From the NCBI RefSeq assembly GCF_038967635.1, contig NZ_CP152413.1, positions 6,080,001-6,144,000 of the forward strand: DNA of 64,000 nt, in the 5' to 3' direction. Numbering within the stretch: the first letter of the stretch is position 1; each line of letters opens with the position of its first letter. The stretch comes from Bradyrhizobium sp. B124 (lineage in GTDB: Bacteria; Pseudomonadota; Alphaproteobacteria; Rhizobiales; Xanthobacteraceae). Under the pieces are notes generated by a model. The model saw only the letters and a program-made list of their open reading frames with translations. It was not told where the DNA came from and did not search any database. A program made the position numbers and the translations under genes. Positions 17,459 through 25,915 of this stretch are shown piece by piece.

Positions 17459-18619
17459 TTAACGCAAGCCCAAACCGCGGGCGATGATGCCGCGCAGCAC
17501 TTCGGTGGTGCCGCCCTGGATCGTCAGCTTGGGCGCGGTCTTGATGGCGAAATCGAGCTGCTTTTCCAGCGTCTCGCGATTGGTCGCGGTCTCCTCGACG
17601 AACGCCGCGAGATCGCGGACGCGATGCGGCAGCTGCTGCTCCCACACCGTGCCGATGTCCTTGACGATGGAGGCCTCCACGACCGGCTCCTTGCCGGCCT
17701 GCAGCATGCCGGCGACCGACACCGACATGCGGCGCATGGTGTGCACCTGCGCCACCAGGCGGCCGATGCCTTCGGCGCTGCGGGTGTCCGGGTTCTTGCC
17801 GACGGCGCGCACGAGCTCGGTGAGCACGTAATAGGTTTCGAGGAAGCGCTCGGGGCCGGAGCGTTCATAGGCGAGTTCGGACGTCGCCTGCTTCCAGGCG
17901 CCGTCGACTTCGCCCAGCACGTGATCGTCGGGTACGAAGTAGTCGGTGAACACCACTTCGTTGAATTCGAACTGGCCGGTGATCTGGCCGATCGGATTCA
18001 CCTGGATGCCGGGCTGCTTCATCTTGACCAGGAACTGGGTCAGGCCGTGGCGGCGGTTTTCCTTGGTCGGCGGCGAGGTCCGGAAGATCGCGATCATGTA
18101 GTCGGCGATGTGCGCCGACGAGGTCCAGATCTTGGTGCCGTTGATCAGATAGCCGCCATCGGTCTTGGTGGCGCGGGTCTTCGCCGCGAACAAATCGGAG
18201 CCGGAGTTCGGCTCGCTCATGCCGATCGCGAAGCAGACCTCGCCGCGGCAGATGCGCGGCAGGATATCCATCTTGATGTGCTCGGGCGCGTATTTCAGAA
18301 GCACCGGCCCGCTCTGGCGATCGGCGACGAAGAAGCGCCGGGTCGGCGCGTTCGCCACCCGCATCTCCTCGGTCACCACATAGCGTTCGAGGAACGAGCG
18401 TTCCTGGCCGCCATATTTCTTTGGCCAGGTCATGCCGAGCCAGCCCTTGGCGCCGACGCGGCGGGAGAATTCCGGCGCGTCATTGTCCTCGCGGTTCGGC
18501 GCGTGGGGATCGAAGGTGCCGGCGGCGATTTCCTCGGCGAGGAAGGCGCGCACCTCCTTGCGGAGCTGCTCGCACTTTTCCGGCAGGCGGATCGGATCGA
18601 AACGAAGGGCTGCAGTCAT
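17459..18619 (-). CDS. Acyl-CoA dehydrogenase (large-subunit-like)
   Basis: A 386-residue FAD-dependent acyl-CoA dehydrogenase. Family signatures are CFAIGMSEPNSGSDLFA (FAD/substrate binding), the TKIWTSSAHIADY segment, and the C-terminal QGGTTEVLRGIIARGLGLR. The catalytic base region in the classical position is not clearly a Glu, and AYERSGPERF may contain it. It is paired with a second, smaller dehydrogenase immediately upstream. In actinobacteria and proteobacteria such pairs can form alpha2beta2 enzymes acting on bulky CoA thioesters such as steroid side chains; that role is an inference here. Confidence 0.9.
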   Translation of the reverse strand: MTAALRFDPIRLPEKCEQLRKEVRAFLAEEIAAGTFDPHAPNREDNDAPEFSRRVGAKGWLGMTWPKKYGGQERSFLERYVVTEEMRVANAPTRRFFVADRQSGPVLLKYAPEHIKMDILPRICRGEVCFAIGMSEPNSGSDLFAAKTRATKTDGGYLINGTKIWTSSAHIADYMIAIFRTSPPTKENRRHGLTQFLVKMKQPGIQVNPIGQITGQFEFNEVVFTDYFVPDDHVLGEVDGAWKQATSELAYERSGPERFLETYYVLTELVRAVGKNPDTRSAEGIGRLVAQVHTMRRMSVSVAGMLQAGKEPVVEASIVKDIGTVWEQQLPHRVRDLAAFVEETATNRETLEKQLDFAIKTAPKLTIQGGTTEVLRGIIARGLGLR

Positions 18620-18649
18620 GATGTCCAGTCCTGATCTTTCTGCCTGATC

Positions 18650-19717
18650 TCAGCGCGAAGCCACCAGAGGCCACAATTCATCGGCGCCACGCTCGGCGAC
18701 GAGCTTGCCGAGCTCGACCGCCCAGTAGCTCTCCGAGCCGAAATCGTCGCGCCACGCCAATGCGCGCAGCGAATAACGGTGCAGGATGTGCTCGTTGGTG
18801 AAGCCGATCGCGCCATGCACCTGGTGCGCGATGCCACTGCCTTTCTCGGCGGCTTCCGAACAGCGAATCTTGGCCGCCGCCGCTTCGAGGAACACCGCGT
18901 CATTGTCGAACGATGCCGCACTGGCGATGGTGTCAGCCGCGGACGTCGCGGCGGCCAGCGCCGCGGCGGACTCGCCGGCGAGGCGGGCGAGGTTGTGCTG
19001 CACCGCCTGGAACTTCGAAATCTTCTTCTCGAAGGCGACGCGTTCGTTGGAATAGCGCACCGAGATGTCGAGCATCGCTTCCAGCGCGCCTGCGATCTGG
19101 AGCGCCCGCACCACCCCGCCCATCAGCATCAGCGTGGTCTGGTCAAAACCCTTCGGCGCCGATTTGGTCGTGACCGGCTGCACCTTGTCGAGCGTGACGG
19201 TGTCGTTGTGATCGCCACCGAGCCCGATGCCGGATTCGATCCGGCACTTCGCGGCATCGACCAGCGCGATCGAGATGCCGCCATTGCCGCTCGCCAGCAC
19301 CGCGAAATGTTTCGCGTCTTTCGCGAACGGTACGCCGCGGGCGCGACCGGAGAGCGAGCCGTCAGCGCCAACCGTGACGCGGTCCTTCGGGCTTGCCGGC
19401 AGCACGGTCATCTCGCCTTCCGGGGAGGTGATCTTGGCTTGCGTCAGCAGCCAGCCGGCCAGCATTGTTTCGGCCAGCGGAACAGCGATCGCATGCCGTC
19501 CGGCGACGTTGAGGACGCTGAAACCTTCCGCGAGACTGGCGCCGGAACCACCGAGATCATCGGGCACCCAGGACAGCGGCAGGCCGGCTTCGGTCAGCGC
19601 CCGCCACAGCGGCGCCTTCCATGCGCCGTGCTTGTCGTGATTGATGGTTTGGGCATCCGCGAGATCGGCGAAAATCTTTTCCGCGGTCTCGGCGACGATG
19701 TTCTCACTCTCCGCCAC
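18650..19717 (-). CDS. Acyl-CoA dehydrogenase (small, possibly non-catalytic partner)
   Basis: 355 residues. The N-terminal domain contains LGGSGASLAEGFSVLNVAGR and the C-terminal helical domain contains VRYSNERVAFEKKISKFQAVQ and HQVHGAIGFTNEHILHRYS, typical of the smaller subunits of paired acyl-CoA dehydrogenases. The start is GTG, supported by CGAGGAACGCT directly upstream. It is the first gene of the minus-strand operon with the larger dehydrogenase (30 nt apart) and enoyl-CoA hydratase. Whether it has its own active site or only contributes FAD-binding residues to its partner cannot be told. Confidence 0.88.
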   Translation of the reverse strand: MAESENIVAETAEKIFADLADAQTINHDKHGAWKAPLWRALTEAGLPLSWVPDDLGGSGASLAEGFSVLNVAGRHAIAVPLAETMLAGWLLTQAKITSPEGEMTVLPASPKDRVTVGADGSLSGRARGVPFAKDAKHFAVLASGNGGISIALVDAAKCRIESGIGLGGDHNDTVTLDKVQPVTTKSAPKGFDQTTLMLMGGVVRALQIAGALEAMLDISVRYSNERVAFEKKISKFQAVQHNLARLAGESAAALAAATSAADTIASAASFDNDAVFLEAAAAKIRCSEAAEKGSGIAHQVHGAIGFTNEHILHRYSLRALAWRDDFGSESYWAVELGKLVAERGADELWPLVASR

Positions 19718-19947
19718 AGCGTTCCTCGTGTTGATTGGCTTGGGGCTCGCCGTTCGGCTGGCCCTGCTTGCGATGTTGTCTTGCGCTCAATGATGCGGAA
19801 AAGCCATAGCCGTGACAAGCGTTGCCCGCAGGGCCACTTGCGCGGATGGCATGAAGCCGGACGAGGCGCATGAATTCCGCATAGTGAACTTTCGACCGCC
19901 CCGGTTTGTATGCCACGCGCGGCAGTAAATTGACGGGCAACATGCGT

Positions 19948-20799
19948 TCAGTCCGCCAGATGAAACTCGATCGCCTTCCGCATCAGGTCGGCGAACTCGG
20001 TTTCCTGGGTGACCAGCGCATCGTTTAATCCGGCCACGCACAGCACCAGCGGCTCGTTCGATTCCGCTGATGGCGGCAGGTTCATGGCAACGGCGCCGGC
20101 GCCCGGCGTGACCAGGCCGAGCGAGAAGGCATGCCCCTTGGCGCGGACCTTCTTCAGCTCCAGCAGCAACGCCTTGATGTCGATCTGCCGATCAGGTCGC
20201 GGCTCGTTGGCGTTGATCAGGCGCACCAGGCGGCGGACCTCCTTGTCCGGATAGGCCGACAGCAGCGCGTAACCCGATGCGGATCGCGCAAGCGGCCGCA
20301 GCGTTCCGGCCTTGACATAGAGCCGCATCGGCAGTCTGGCCTGAACGATATGGACATATTGCGCGCTGAGCCCGTTGCGCACCGCGAGCATGATGGTCTC
20401 CCCGGTTTTCTCGGAGAGCTCGTTCATCAGATTGATCAGGCGCCCCCGCGTGAACAGAGCCGGGCTCAGCCAGTGCCCCAGCATCGAGATCCGCGGCGTC
20501 GGGATATAGGTGCGGCGGCTGGTGTCGTAATGCAGATAGCCGAACGCGGTCATCGTCCGCATCAGCGCCGAGGTGCTGGACTGCGGGAATTTGAGCGCGG
20601 CTGCGACCTCGATGGCGGAAGCGGCGCGCTGGTGCTCCTCGAAGAATTCGAGCACGTCGAACACGCGCCGCGCCGACTTGACCGCATTGTCCATCTTCGG
20701 CAGGTCGCGCGAGGTATCACCGGGGAAATCGGGGCCGTCGAAAGACCGCAAGCCGGCGGTCGCGCCGGCTTTCGCTGCATCTTTCTTCGCCACCGGCAT
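19948..20799 (-). CDS. IclR-family transcriptional regulator
   Basis: 283 residues with an N-terminal winged helix (SARRVFDVLEFFEEHQRAASAIEVAAAL) and a C-terminal effector domain containing TGETIMLAVRNGLSAQYVHI and ASGYALLSAYPDKEVRRLV. About 30 residues precede the DNA-binding domain, a slightly long N-terminus. The ATG is only 2 nt after the stop of the old-yellow-enzyme gene, so it is the last gene of that operon. It probably senses a pathway intermediate. An inverted repeat in the divergent promoter at 24996-25016 is a candidate binding site, but the pairing is a guess. Confidence 0.9.
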   Translation of the reverse strand: MPVAKKDAAKAGATAGLRSFDGPDFPGDTSRDLPKMDNAVKSARRVFDVLEFFEEHQRAASAIEVAAALKFPQSSTSALMRTMTAFGYLHYDTSRRTYIPTPRISMLGHWLSPALFTRGRLINLMNELSEKTGETIMLAVRNGLSAQYVHIVQARLPMRLYVKAGTLRPLARSASGYALLSAYPDKEVRRLVRLINANEPRPDRQIDIKALLLELKKVRAKGHAFSLGLVTPGAGAVAMNLPPSAESNEPLVLCVAGLNDALVTQETEFADLMRKAIEFHLAD

Positions 20800-20801
20800 C
20801 G

Positions 20802-21935
20802 CTATCGTCCCTGCTGTGCCACCCGCCGCTTCAGCCACCAGCCATATTGCTCGGGCCAGCTCGTCCACTCGGGATCGCATCCGAGCGCGAGTGCCGTCTG
20901 CGCGGGCCAGTTCGGATTCCACAGCAGTTCGCGGCCGAGTGCAATAAGCGTCGCCTTGCCGTCCCGCAAGATGGCTTCGGCGTAGTCCGGCTCGCGGATC
21001 AGCCCGACCGCGACCGTCGGCATGCCGGCCTCCTTCTGGATGCGCTCGGCGAACGGCACCTGGAAGCCCGGGGTGCGTGACACCAGCGAGTTGCCGCGCG
21101 GCAGCTTCATGCCGCCCGAAGAGCAGTCGACCATGTCGATCCCGATCGCCTTCAGCTCGGTGGCAAATGCGATCGAGTCTTCGATCGACCAGCCGATGTC
21201 GACGCCGTCGACCGACGAGATGCGGACGAAGGCGGGCAGGTGGTCGGGCCATTCCTCGCGCATGATGCCTGCGATCCGCAGCGGCAGGCGCATGCGATTT
21301 TCGCGCGACCCGCCGTATTCGTCGTTGCGGTTGTTGGCCAGCGGCGACAGGAAGGAGTGCATCAGGTAGCCGTGCGCGCAGTGCAGCTCGATGACGTCGT
21401 AACCGGCAGCCCTGGCACGGCGAAACGCCTGGCGGTAGTCGTCCACCAGGGCATCGATCTGCTCTGACGTCAGCATCTGCGGTGCCGGCCAGCCGTCGTC
21501 GAACGGAATGCCGCTCGAGGCCGCGATCCGCCACGGGCCTTCACCGCGGGCCGTGATGTCGGCTTCGCCGAGCGGATTGCCGCCTTCCCACGGCCGCTGC
21601 GCCGAGCCCTTCCGGCCGCCATGTGCGATCTGGATCGCGGCCTTGGCGTTGAAGCTGTGGATCAGCGCGGCGAGGGCGGCATGATCTGCGATGTGCGTAT
21701 CATCCCAGATGCCGAGGCAGCCATGGGTGATGCGTCCCTGGATGTTCACCGAGCTCTGCTCGACGAACACGAGGCCGGCGCCGCCGGCGGCGAGCTTGCC
21801 GACATGCGCGGTGTGCCAATCGGTCGCGCGCCCGTCCTGCGCCGAATAGGTCGCCATCGGCGAGACCATGATCCGGTTCTTCAGTTCGAGGTCGCGGAGT
21901 TGCAGCGGGGTGAAGAGCAGCGGCAGTTCGGTCAT
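20802..21935 (-). CDS. NADH:flavin oxidoreductase (old yellow enzyme, YqjM-like class)
   Basis: A 377-residue FMN-dependent TIM-barrel ene-reductase. Family signatures are the N-terminal LFTPLQLRDLELKNRIMVSP, the active-site HCAHGYLMHSFLSPLANNR with following NDEYGGS, and the phosphate-binding GLIREPDYAEAILRDG. The length matches the thermophilic-like YqjM class (about 340-380). It would reduce activated C=C bonds of enones or enoyl-type substrates. Lies between a LivK-type binding protein and the IclR regulator in one minus-strand operon. The substrate is unknown. Confidence 0.9.
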   Translation of the reverse strand: MTELPLLFTPLQLRDLELKNRIMVSPMATYSAQDGRATDWHTAHVGKLAAGGAGLVFVEQSSVNIQGRITHGCLGIWDDTHIADHAALAALIHSFNAKAAIQIAHGGRKGSAQRPWEGGNPLGEADITARGEGPWRIAASSGIPFDDGWPAPQMLTSEQIDALVDDYRQAFRRARAAGYDVIELHCAHGYLMHSFLSPLANNRNDEYGGSRENRMRLPLRIAGIMREEWPDHLPAFVRISSVDGVDIGWSIEDSIAFATELKAIGIDMVDCSSGGMKLPRGNSLVSRTPGFQVPFAERIQKEAGMPTVAVGLIREPDYAEAILRDGKATLIALGRELLWNPNWPAQTALALGCDPEWTSWPEQYGWWLKRRVAQQGR

Positions 21936-21993
21936 GCGATATCCAGCCTTGCTTGTGATGTCTTGCCTGTGGTCCTGCGAATTCGTGAGAGCA

Positions 21994-23211
21994 TCATTTC
22001 TTCAGCAGCGGACATGCGCTCTCCTCCGGCGTCGCAAATGCCTCCTTGCCCGGGATGACCTGAACCAGCTTCTCGTAGTCCCAGGCGCCCTTGGATTCGG
22101 CCGGCGATTTCACCTGCACGAGATACATGTCGTGGATCAGCTGGCCATCCGCGCGCAGGAAGGCATTGCGGGCAAAGAAGTCATCGATCGGCATGTCCTT
22201 CATCTGCGCGATCACCTTGGGACCATCGTCGGTGCCGGATTTCTCCACCGCCTTGAGGTAATTCATGACTGCGGAGTAGAGCCCGGCCTGCACCATGGTC
22301 GGCCGCTTGTTGGTCCTGGCCATGAAACGCGCGGCGAAGTCGCGGGTCTTGTCGTCGAGATCCCAATAGAACGCGGTCGCGAGTTGCAGCCCCTGGGCGG
22401 CCTGCAAGCCGATCGCGTGGATGTCGCTGGTCTGCATCAGGAAGGCCGCCAGCTTCTGCTGCTGCGCCAGCCCGAATTCCTGCGCCTGCCGGATCGAATT
22501 GGCGAGGTCGCCGCCGGTGTTGGCGAAGGCGATCACATCCGCCTTCGAGCTCTGGGCCTGCAGCAGATACGACGAGAAATCCATGCTGTTGAGCGGATGC
22601 CGCACCTCGCCCGCGATCGTGCCGCCGACCTTCTCCACGGTCTTGGCTGCATCGTTGCGCAAAGCGTGCCCGAAGGCGTAGTCGACCGTGACGAAGTACC
22701 AGCTCTTCGCGCCTTCCTTGGCCAGTGCCCGAACTGTGCTGTTGGCGAGCGCATAGGTGTTGTAGGTCCATTGCACCGAATTGGCCGAGCAGCCCTTTCC
22801 GGTCAGATCGGAGGAGCCGGCCGACGACACCAGCATCGCCTTGTTCTTCTGCTTGGTGAGTTCGAGCACGGCGAAGGCGACGGCGGAGTTGGCGAAATCG
22901 ACGATGACGTCGACATTCTCCTGCTCGTACCAGCGCCGCGCGATGCCGGCGCCGATGTCGGCCTTGTTCTGATGGTCGGCATCGACCATCGCGATCGGCT
23001 TGCCCAAAACCTTGCCGCCGAAATCCGCGATCGCCATCCGCACCGCCTCGACCGCACCGGGGCCGGCAGCGTCGGCATAGAGGCCGGCCTGATCGGTCAG
23101 CACGCCGATCTTCACCACGTCGTCGGAGATCTGCGCGTGCGATGGCGCTGCTGCGAAGGTGGCCGACAGGATTGCAGCGCCCGCGGCGATCCATCCGTAA
23201 CTCGATGTCAT
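21994..23211 (-). CDS. ABC transporter substrate-binding protein (LivK type)
   Basis: 405 residues with a signal peptide (MTSSYGWIAAGAAILSATFA to PSHA) and a Peripla_BP_6 fold (VVKIGVLTDQAGLYADAAGP). Paralogous to the binding protein at 9.4 kb: the SSYLLQAQSSKADVIAFANT region, the FYWDLDD stretch and the CPLLKK end all correspond. No cognate permease or ATPase genes are adjacent. It sits between a CoA ligase (15 nt upstream) and an oxidoreductase, so its ligand is probably a carboxylic acid activated by that ligase. Confidence 0.9.
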   Translation of the reverse strand: MTSSYGWIAAGAAILSATFAAAPSHAQISDDVVKIGVLTDQAGLYADAAGPGAVEAVRMAIADFGGKVLGKPIAMVDADHQNKADIGAGIARRWYEQENVDVIVDFANSAVAFAVLELTKQKNKAMLVSSAGSSDLTGKGCSANSVQWTYNTYALANSTVRALAKEGAKSWYFVTVDYAFGHALRNDAAKTVEKVGGTIAGEVRHPLNSMDFSSYLLQAQSSKADVIAFANTGGDLANSIRQAQEFGLAQQQKLAAFLMQTSDIHAIGLQAAQGLQLATAFYWDLDDKTRDFAARFMARTNKRPTMVQAGLYSAVMNYLKAVEKSGTDDGPKVIAQMKDMPIDDFFARNAFLRADGQLIHDMYLVQVKSPAESKGAWDYEKLVQVIPGKEAFATPEESACPLLKK

Positions 23212-23226
23212 TGTCCCTGGTTTCCT

Positions 23227-24855
23227 CTAGTTCGATTGCCTTATGGCGTTGGTCTTTTCTTGCCGCAGGTCGATCATGCCGGGATGCGACAGCGGGTCTT
23301 TGTCCGGGCCGAGCAGCGTGTGCTTCTGGATCTTGTTGGTCGAGGTCAGCGGCAGGTCGCCGACGAAGGCGATCCACGCCGGCAGCTTGAACGGCGCGAG
23401 GCGCTCGTGGCAGAAGTGGAAGATGTGCTGCGCAAGTTCGCGCGAAGCGGCGGCGCCGTCGTTGATGACGATGAAGGCCGCAACCTCCTCGTCGCGGATC
23501 GGATCGCGCGCGGCGACGACGGCCGCCTGTTTGACCAGGTCGGATGTTGTCAGGACGGCCTCGATCTCCGCCGCCGAGATGTTTTCCCCGGCGCGCCGCA
23601 CCAGATGCTTCAGCCGGTCGACGAACACGAACGCGCCATCCTCGTGCTGCCAGGCGCTGTCGCCGGTATGAAACCAGCCACCGCGCCAGGCCTGCTCGGT
23701 GGCCTCGGGGTCTTTCAGATAGCCCGAGAAGAAGCCGCGCCGCGGCGTCGGTGCCGAATGGCGCACGCAGAGTTCGCCGACCGCGCCCGGCGGCAGCGCA
23801 TTGCCGTCGGCATCGAGGATGGTCATCTCGAGGCCCGGTACGCTGCGGCCGATCGTGTTGGTTTCGAGATGGCGCGGCTCGGCCGTGTTGAAGGGGCTGC
23901 GTCCGGTCTCCGTCATGCCCCAGCCCTCGACGAAGGGGATGCCGAAGCGTTCGCGGGCTCGCGCGCGTTGCTCGGGGTTGGCGCCGACGCCCATCGAGAA
24001 GCGCAGCGCATGGGCCTTCTCGTCCGGCGTTTCCGGCTGGGCGAGCAGGGCCGCGACGATCACGCCGAGATAATGCAGCACGGTTGCGCGGCAGCAGACG
24101 ATGTCGCGCCAGGCCGATTTCGCGTTGAAGCGCTCCGGCAGGATGAGGCAGCCGCCGGTCAGCATCATCGCGATCGGGGTCAGCGTCAGGCCGGCCATGT
24201 GGAATAGCGGCAGCGGGCTGTAGAGGCGCTCCGCTCCGGCATGATACGTTGCCTCGCCGCCGTGGCTGACGTACCAGCGGCCGGTCGAGACCACGTATTC
24301 GTTGGTGAGGATGCAGCCCTTCGGACGCGCCGTTGTGCCCGACGTGTAGAGCAGCGCGGCCTCGGTCTCGCTTCCCGGCTCGCCGGCGTGCGGTGGCGGT
24401 CGCCGGACAAGCGGGATTTTCTGCACACTCGCGCCGAGATCGTCGCCGGACACCTCGAGCACCGGCACCGCGCCGGTCAGTGCCTTCTGCAATTCCTTCT
24501 GATCGTGCAGCGTGACGATCAGGTCGGGCTCGGCATGCGCAATGAGATACGCGATCTCCGCCGCGCGATAGGCCGGGTTGATCGGAACGATCGAGACCCC
24601 GAGGCCGTTGAGCGCCAGCCAATGCACGATGAAATCCGGCCGGTTCTCCAGCAACAGGCAGGCGCGGTGTCCGTGACCGAAGCCGGCTGCGCGGTAGTGT
24701 TCGCGCAATGCGCAGACCTGCCGCGCAATGTCGCCATAGGACAGTTCGACGCCATCGGGAAAATAGCCGCGGTCGGGACGCGCGGGAATACAGAGGAAGG
24801 GTTTGAACGCTGCCGCATCTGCAGTCGCAGCGAACACGCTGAACACGGTGTACAT
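23227..24855 (-). CDS. AMP-dependent acyl-CoA synthetase/ligase
   Basis: 542 residues of the ANL superfamily. The AMP-binding P-loop-like motif is LLYTSGTTARPKG (169-180), the A5 region is GWGMTETG, the A7/A8 segment is GWFHTGD and the A10 lysine lies in NKIQKHTLL near the C-terminus. It forms an acyl-adenylate and then an acyl-CoA; the acid is unknown. The first nine residues are variable, so the ATG start is provisional. It heads the minus-strand operon ligase - LivK protein - oxidoreductase - IclR and is divergent from the lactonase-like gene. Confidence 0.92.
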   Translation of the reverse strand: MYTVFSVFAATADAAAFKPFLCIPARPDRGYFPDGVELSYGDIARQVCALREHYRAAGFGHGHRACLLLENRPDFIVHWLALNGLGVSIVPINPAYRAAEIAYLIAHAEPDLIVTLHDQKELQKALTGAVPVLEVSGDDLGASVQKIPLVRRPPPHAGEPGSETEAALLYTSGTTARPKGCILTNEYVVSTGRWYVSHGGEATYHAGAERLYSPLPLFHMAGLTLTPIAMMLTGGCLILPERFNAKSAWRDIVCCRATVLHYLGVIVAALLAQPETPDEKAHALRFSMGVGANPEQRARARERFGIPFVEGWGMTETGRSPFNTAEPRHLETNTIGRSVPGLEMTILDADGNALPPGAVGELCVRHSAPTPRRGFFSGYLKDPEATEQAWRGGWFHTGDSAWQHEDGAFVFVDRLKHLVRRAGENISAAEIEAVLTTSDLVKQAAVVAARDPIRDEEVAAFIVINDGAAASRELAQHIFHFCHERLAPFKLPAWIAFVGDLPLTSTNKIQKHTLLGPDKDPLSHPGMIDLRQEKTNAIRQSN

Positions 24856-24995
24856 CGTGACGAAGCTTCCCTCTGGCGGCCGCAGGTCGATGTCAACGAT
24901 GCCGGTCCATAGAGAGCTGCTTCGTTGAGCGCGTTGCCGCGATCGCGGCGTTGCGCGGAAGCTATAAGGGCGGGTAATGTGCTGTCAAATTGATA

Positions 24996-25016
24996 ATGAG
25001 TTTCCAAAAAACTCAT
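24996..25016. promoter_or_regulatory. Operator-like inverted repeat between CoA ligase and lactonase genes
   Basis: Arms ATGAGTTT and AAACTCAT flank a 5-nt spacer CCAAA. It lies 34 nt before the lactonase ATG, inside a locally AT-rich stretch of the divergent promoter region. The adjacent IclR gene makes an IclR-type site plausible, but this is not shown. Confidence 0.5.
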
Positions 25017-25049
25017 ATGTAGTTTGGGGCCAAATCGGGAGGTAACGAG

Positions 25050-25811
25050 ATGAAGATGCATATGCTGTCGGGCGGGCGTTTGCGGATGTCCAGGCGGACC
25101 TATTTGCCTGATGCCGCACGCGGCGAGATGATCGATCTGCCGGTCGCCTGCGTGCTGTTGCGGCACACGCAGGGCAATGTGCTGTTCGACACCGGATGCC
25201 ATCCCGATGTCGCGACCGATCCCGAAGGGCGGCTCGGCACGCTCGCCAAATACATGCAGCCGATCATGCCGGCAGACGATCATGTGCTGACGAGCCTGAA
25301 GGCCGTTGGCCTTGGCCCCGACGATATCGATGTGGTGATCTGCTCTCACCTGCACACCGATCATTGCGGCTGCAACGCCTTCTTCAAGAAGGCGACGATC
25401 TTCGTTCACGCGCTCGAGGTCGAGGCCGCGAACGCCGATAACGCGCTCGATCGCGGATACATCAAGGCGGATTGGGATCATCCGCTGAAGATGGAGATCT
25501 TCGACCGGCAGATGGATGTGTTCGGCGATGGCAAGTTGACGCTGGTCCCGCTGCCGGGACATTCGAAGGGAACGACCGGCGCGCTGGTCAAGCTGGATCA
25601 GAGCGGCGAATATCTGCTGGCGTCCGACTCGCTCAGCGTGCGCGCCAACCTCGATCAGCGGACCTCACCGCGCAACAGCCTCGATGTCGACCAGTTCCTG
25701 AACTCGCTCGACGAGATCGCCAGGCTCGAGGCATCCGGCGTCAAGATCATCTGCGGGCATGACGACGCACAGTGGGCCAGCCTGCAAAAGGGTCCGAACG
25801 CGTATACCTGA
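25050..25811 (+). CDS. Metallo-beta-lactamase-fold hydrolase, N-acyl homoserine lactonase family
   Basis: 253 residues, the length of AiiA/AttM lactonases. The dinuclear-zinc motif is SHLHTDHCG (H100, H102, D104, H105), with further ligands in LPGHSKGTTG, LLASDSLSV and ICGHDDAQW. The N-terminus MKMHMLSGGRLRMSRRTYLP also follows the lactonase pattern. The active-site Tyr of AiiA, three residues after the bridging Asp, appears to be Ser here, so activity on acyl homoserine lactones is uncertain; another lactone from the neighbouring catabolic pathway is possible. Good ribosome site (GGGAGGTAACGAG). Confidence 0.82.
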   Translation: MKMHMLSGGRLRMSRRTYLPDAARGEMIDLPVACVLLRHTQGNVLFDTGCHPDVATDPEGRLGTLAKYMQPIMPADDHVLTSLKAVGLGPDDIDVVICSHLHTDHCGCNAFFKKATIFVHALEVEAANADNALDRGYIKADWDHPLKMEIFDRQMDVFGDGKLTLVPLPGHSKGTTGALVKLDQSGEYLLASDSLSVRANLDQRTSPRNSLDVDQFLNSLDEIARLEASGVKIICGHDDAQWASLQKGPNAYT

Positions 25812-25915
25812 GGCCCTGTACGTGAGGTTTTGGCGCGGTTTGCAGATGGCATCCCGCGCGATATGGTATGCCGCCGCCGGAGTTCATCTGGCTCACAACA
25901 ACAAGGAAAATGCAG

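Noticed and set aside
21868..24207. 779-residue plus-strand frame over the binding-protein and CoA ligase genes
   Set aside because: Antisense shadow without domains; the minus-strand genes have clear motifs.
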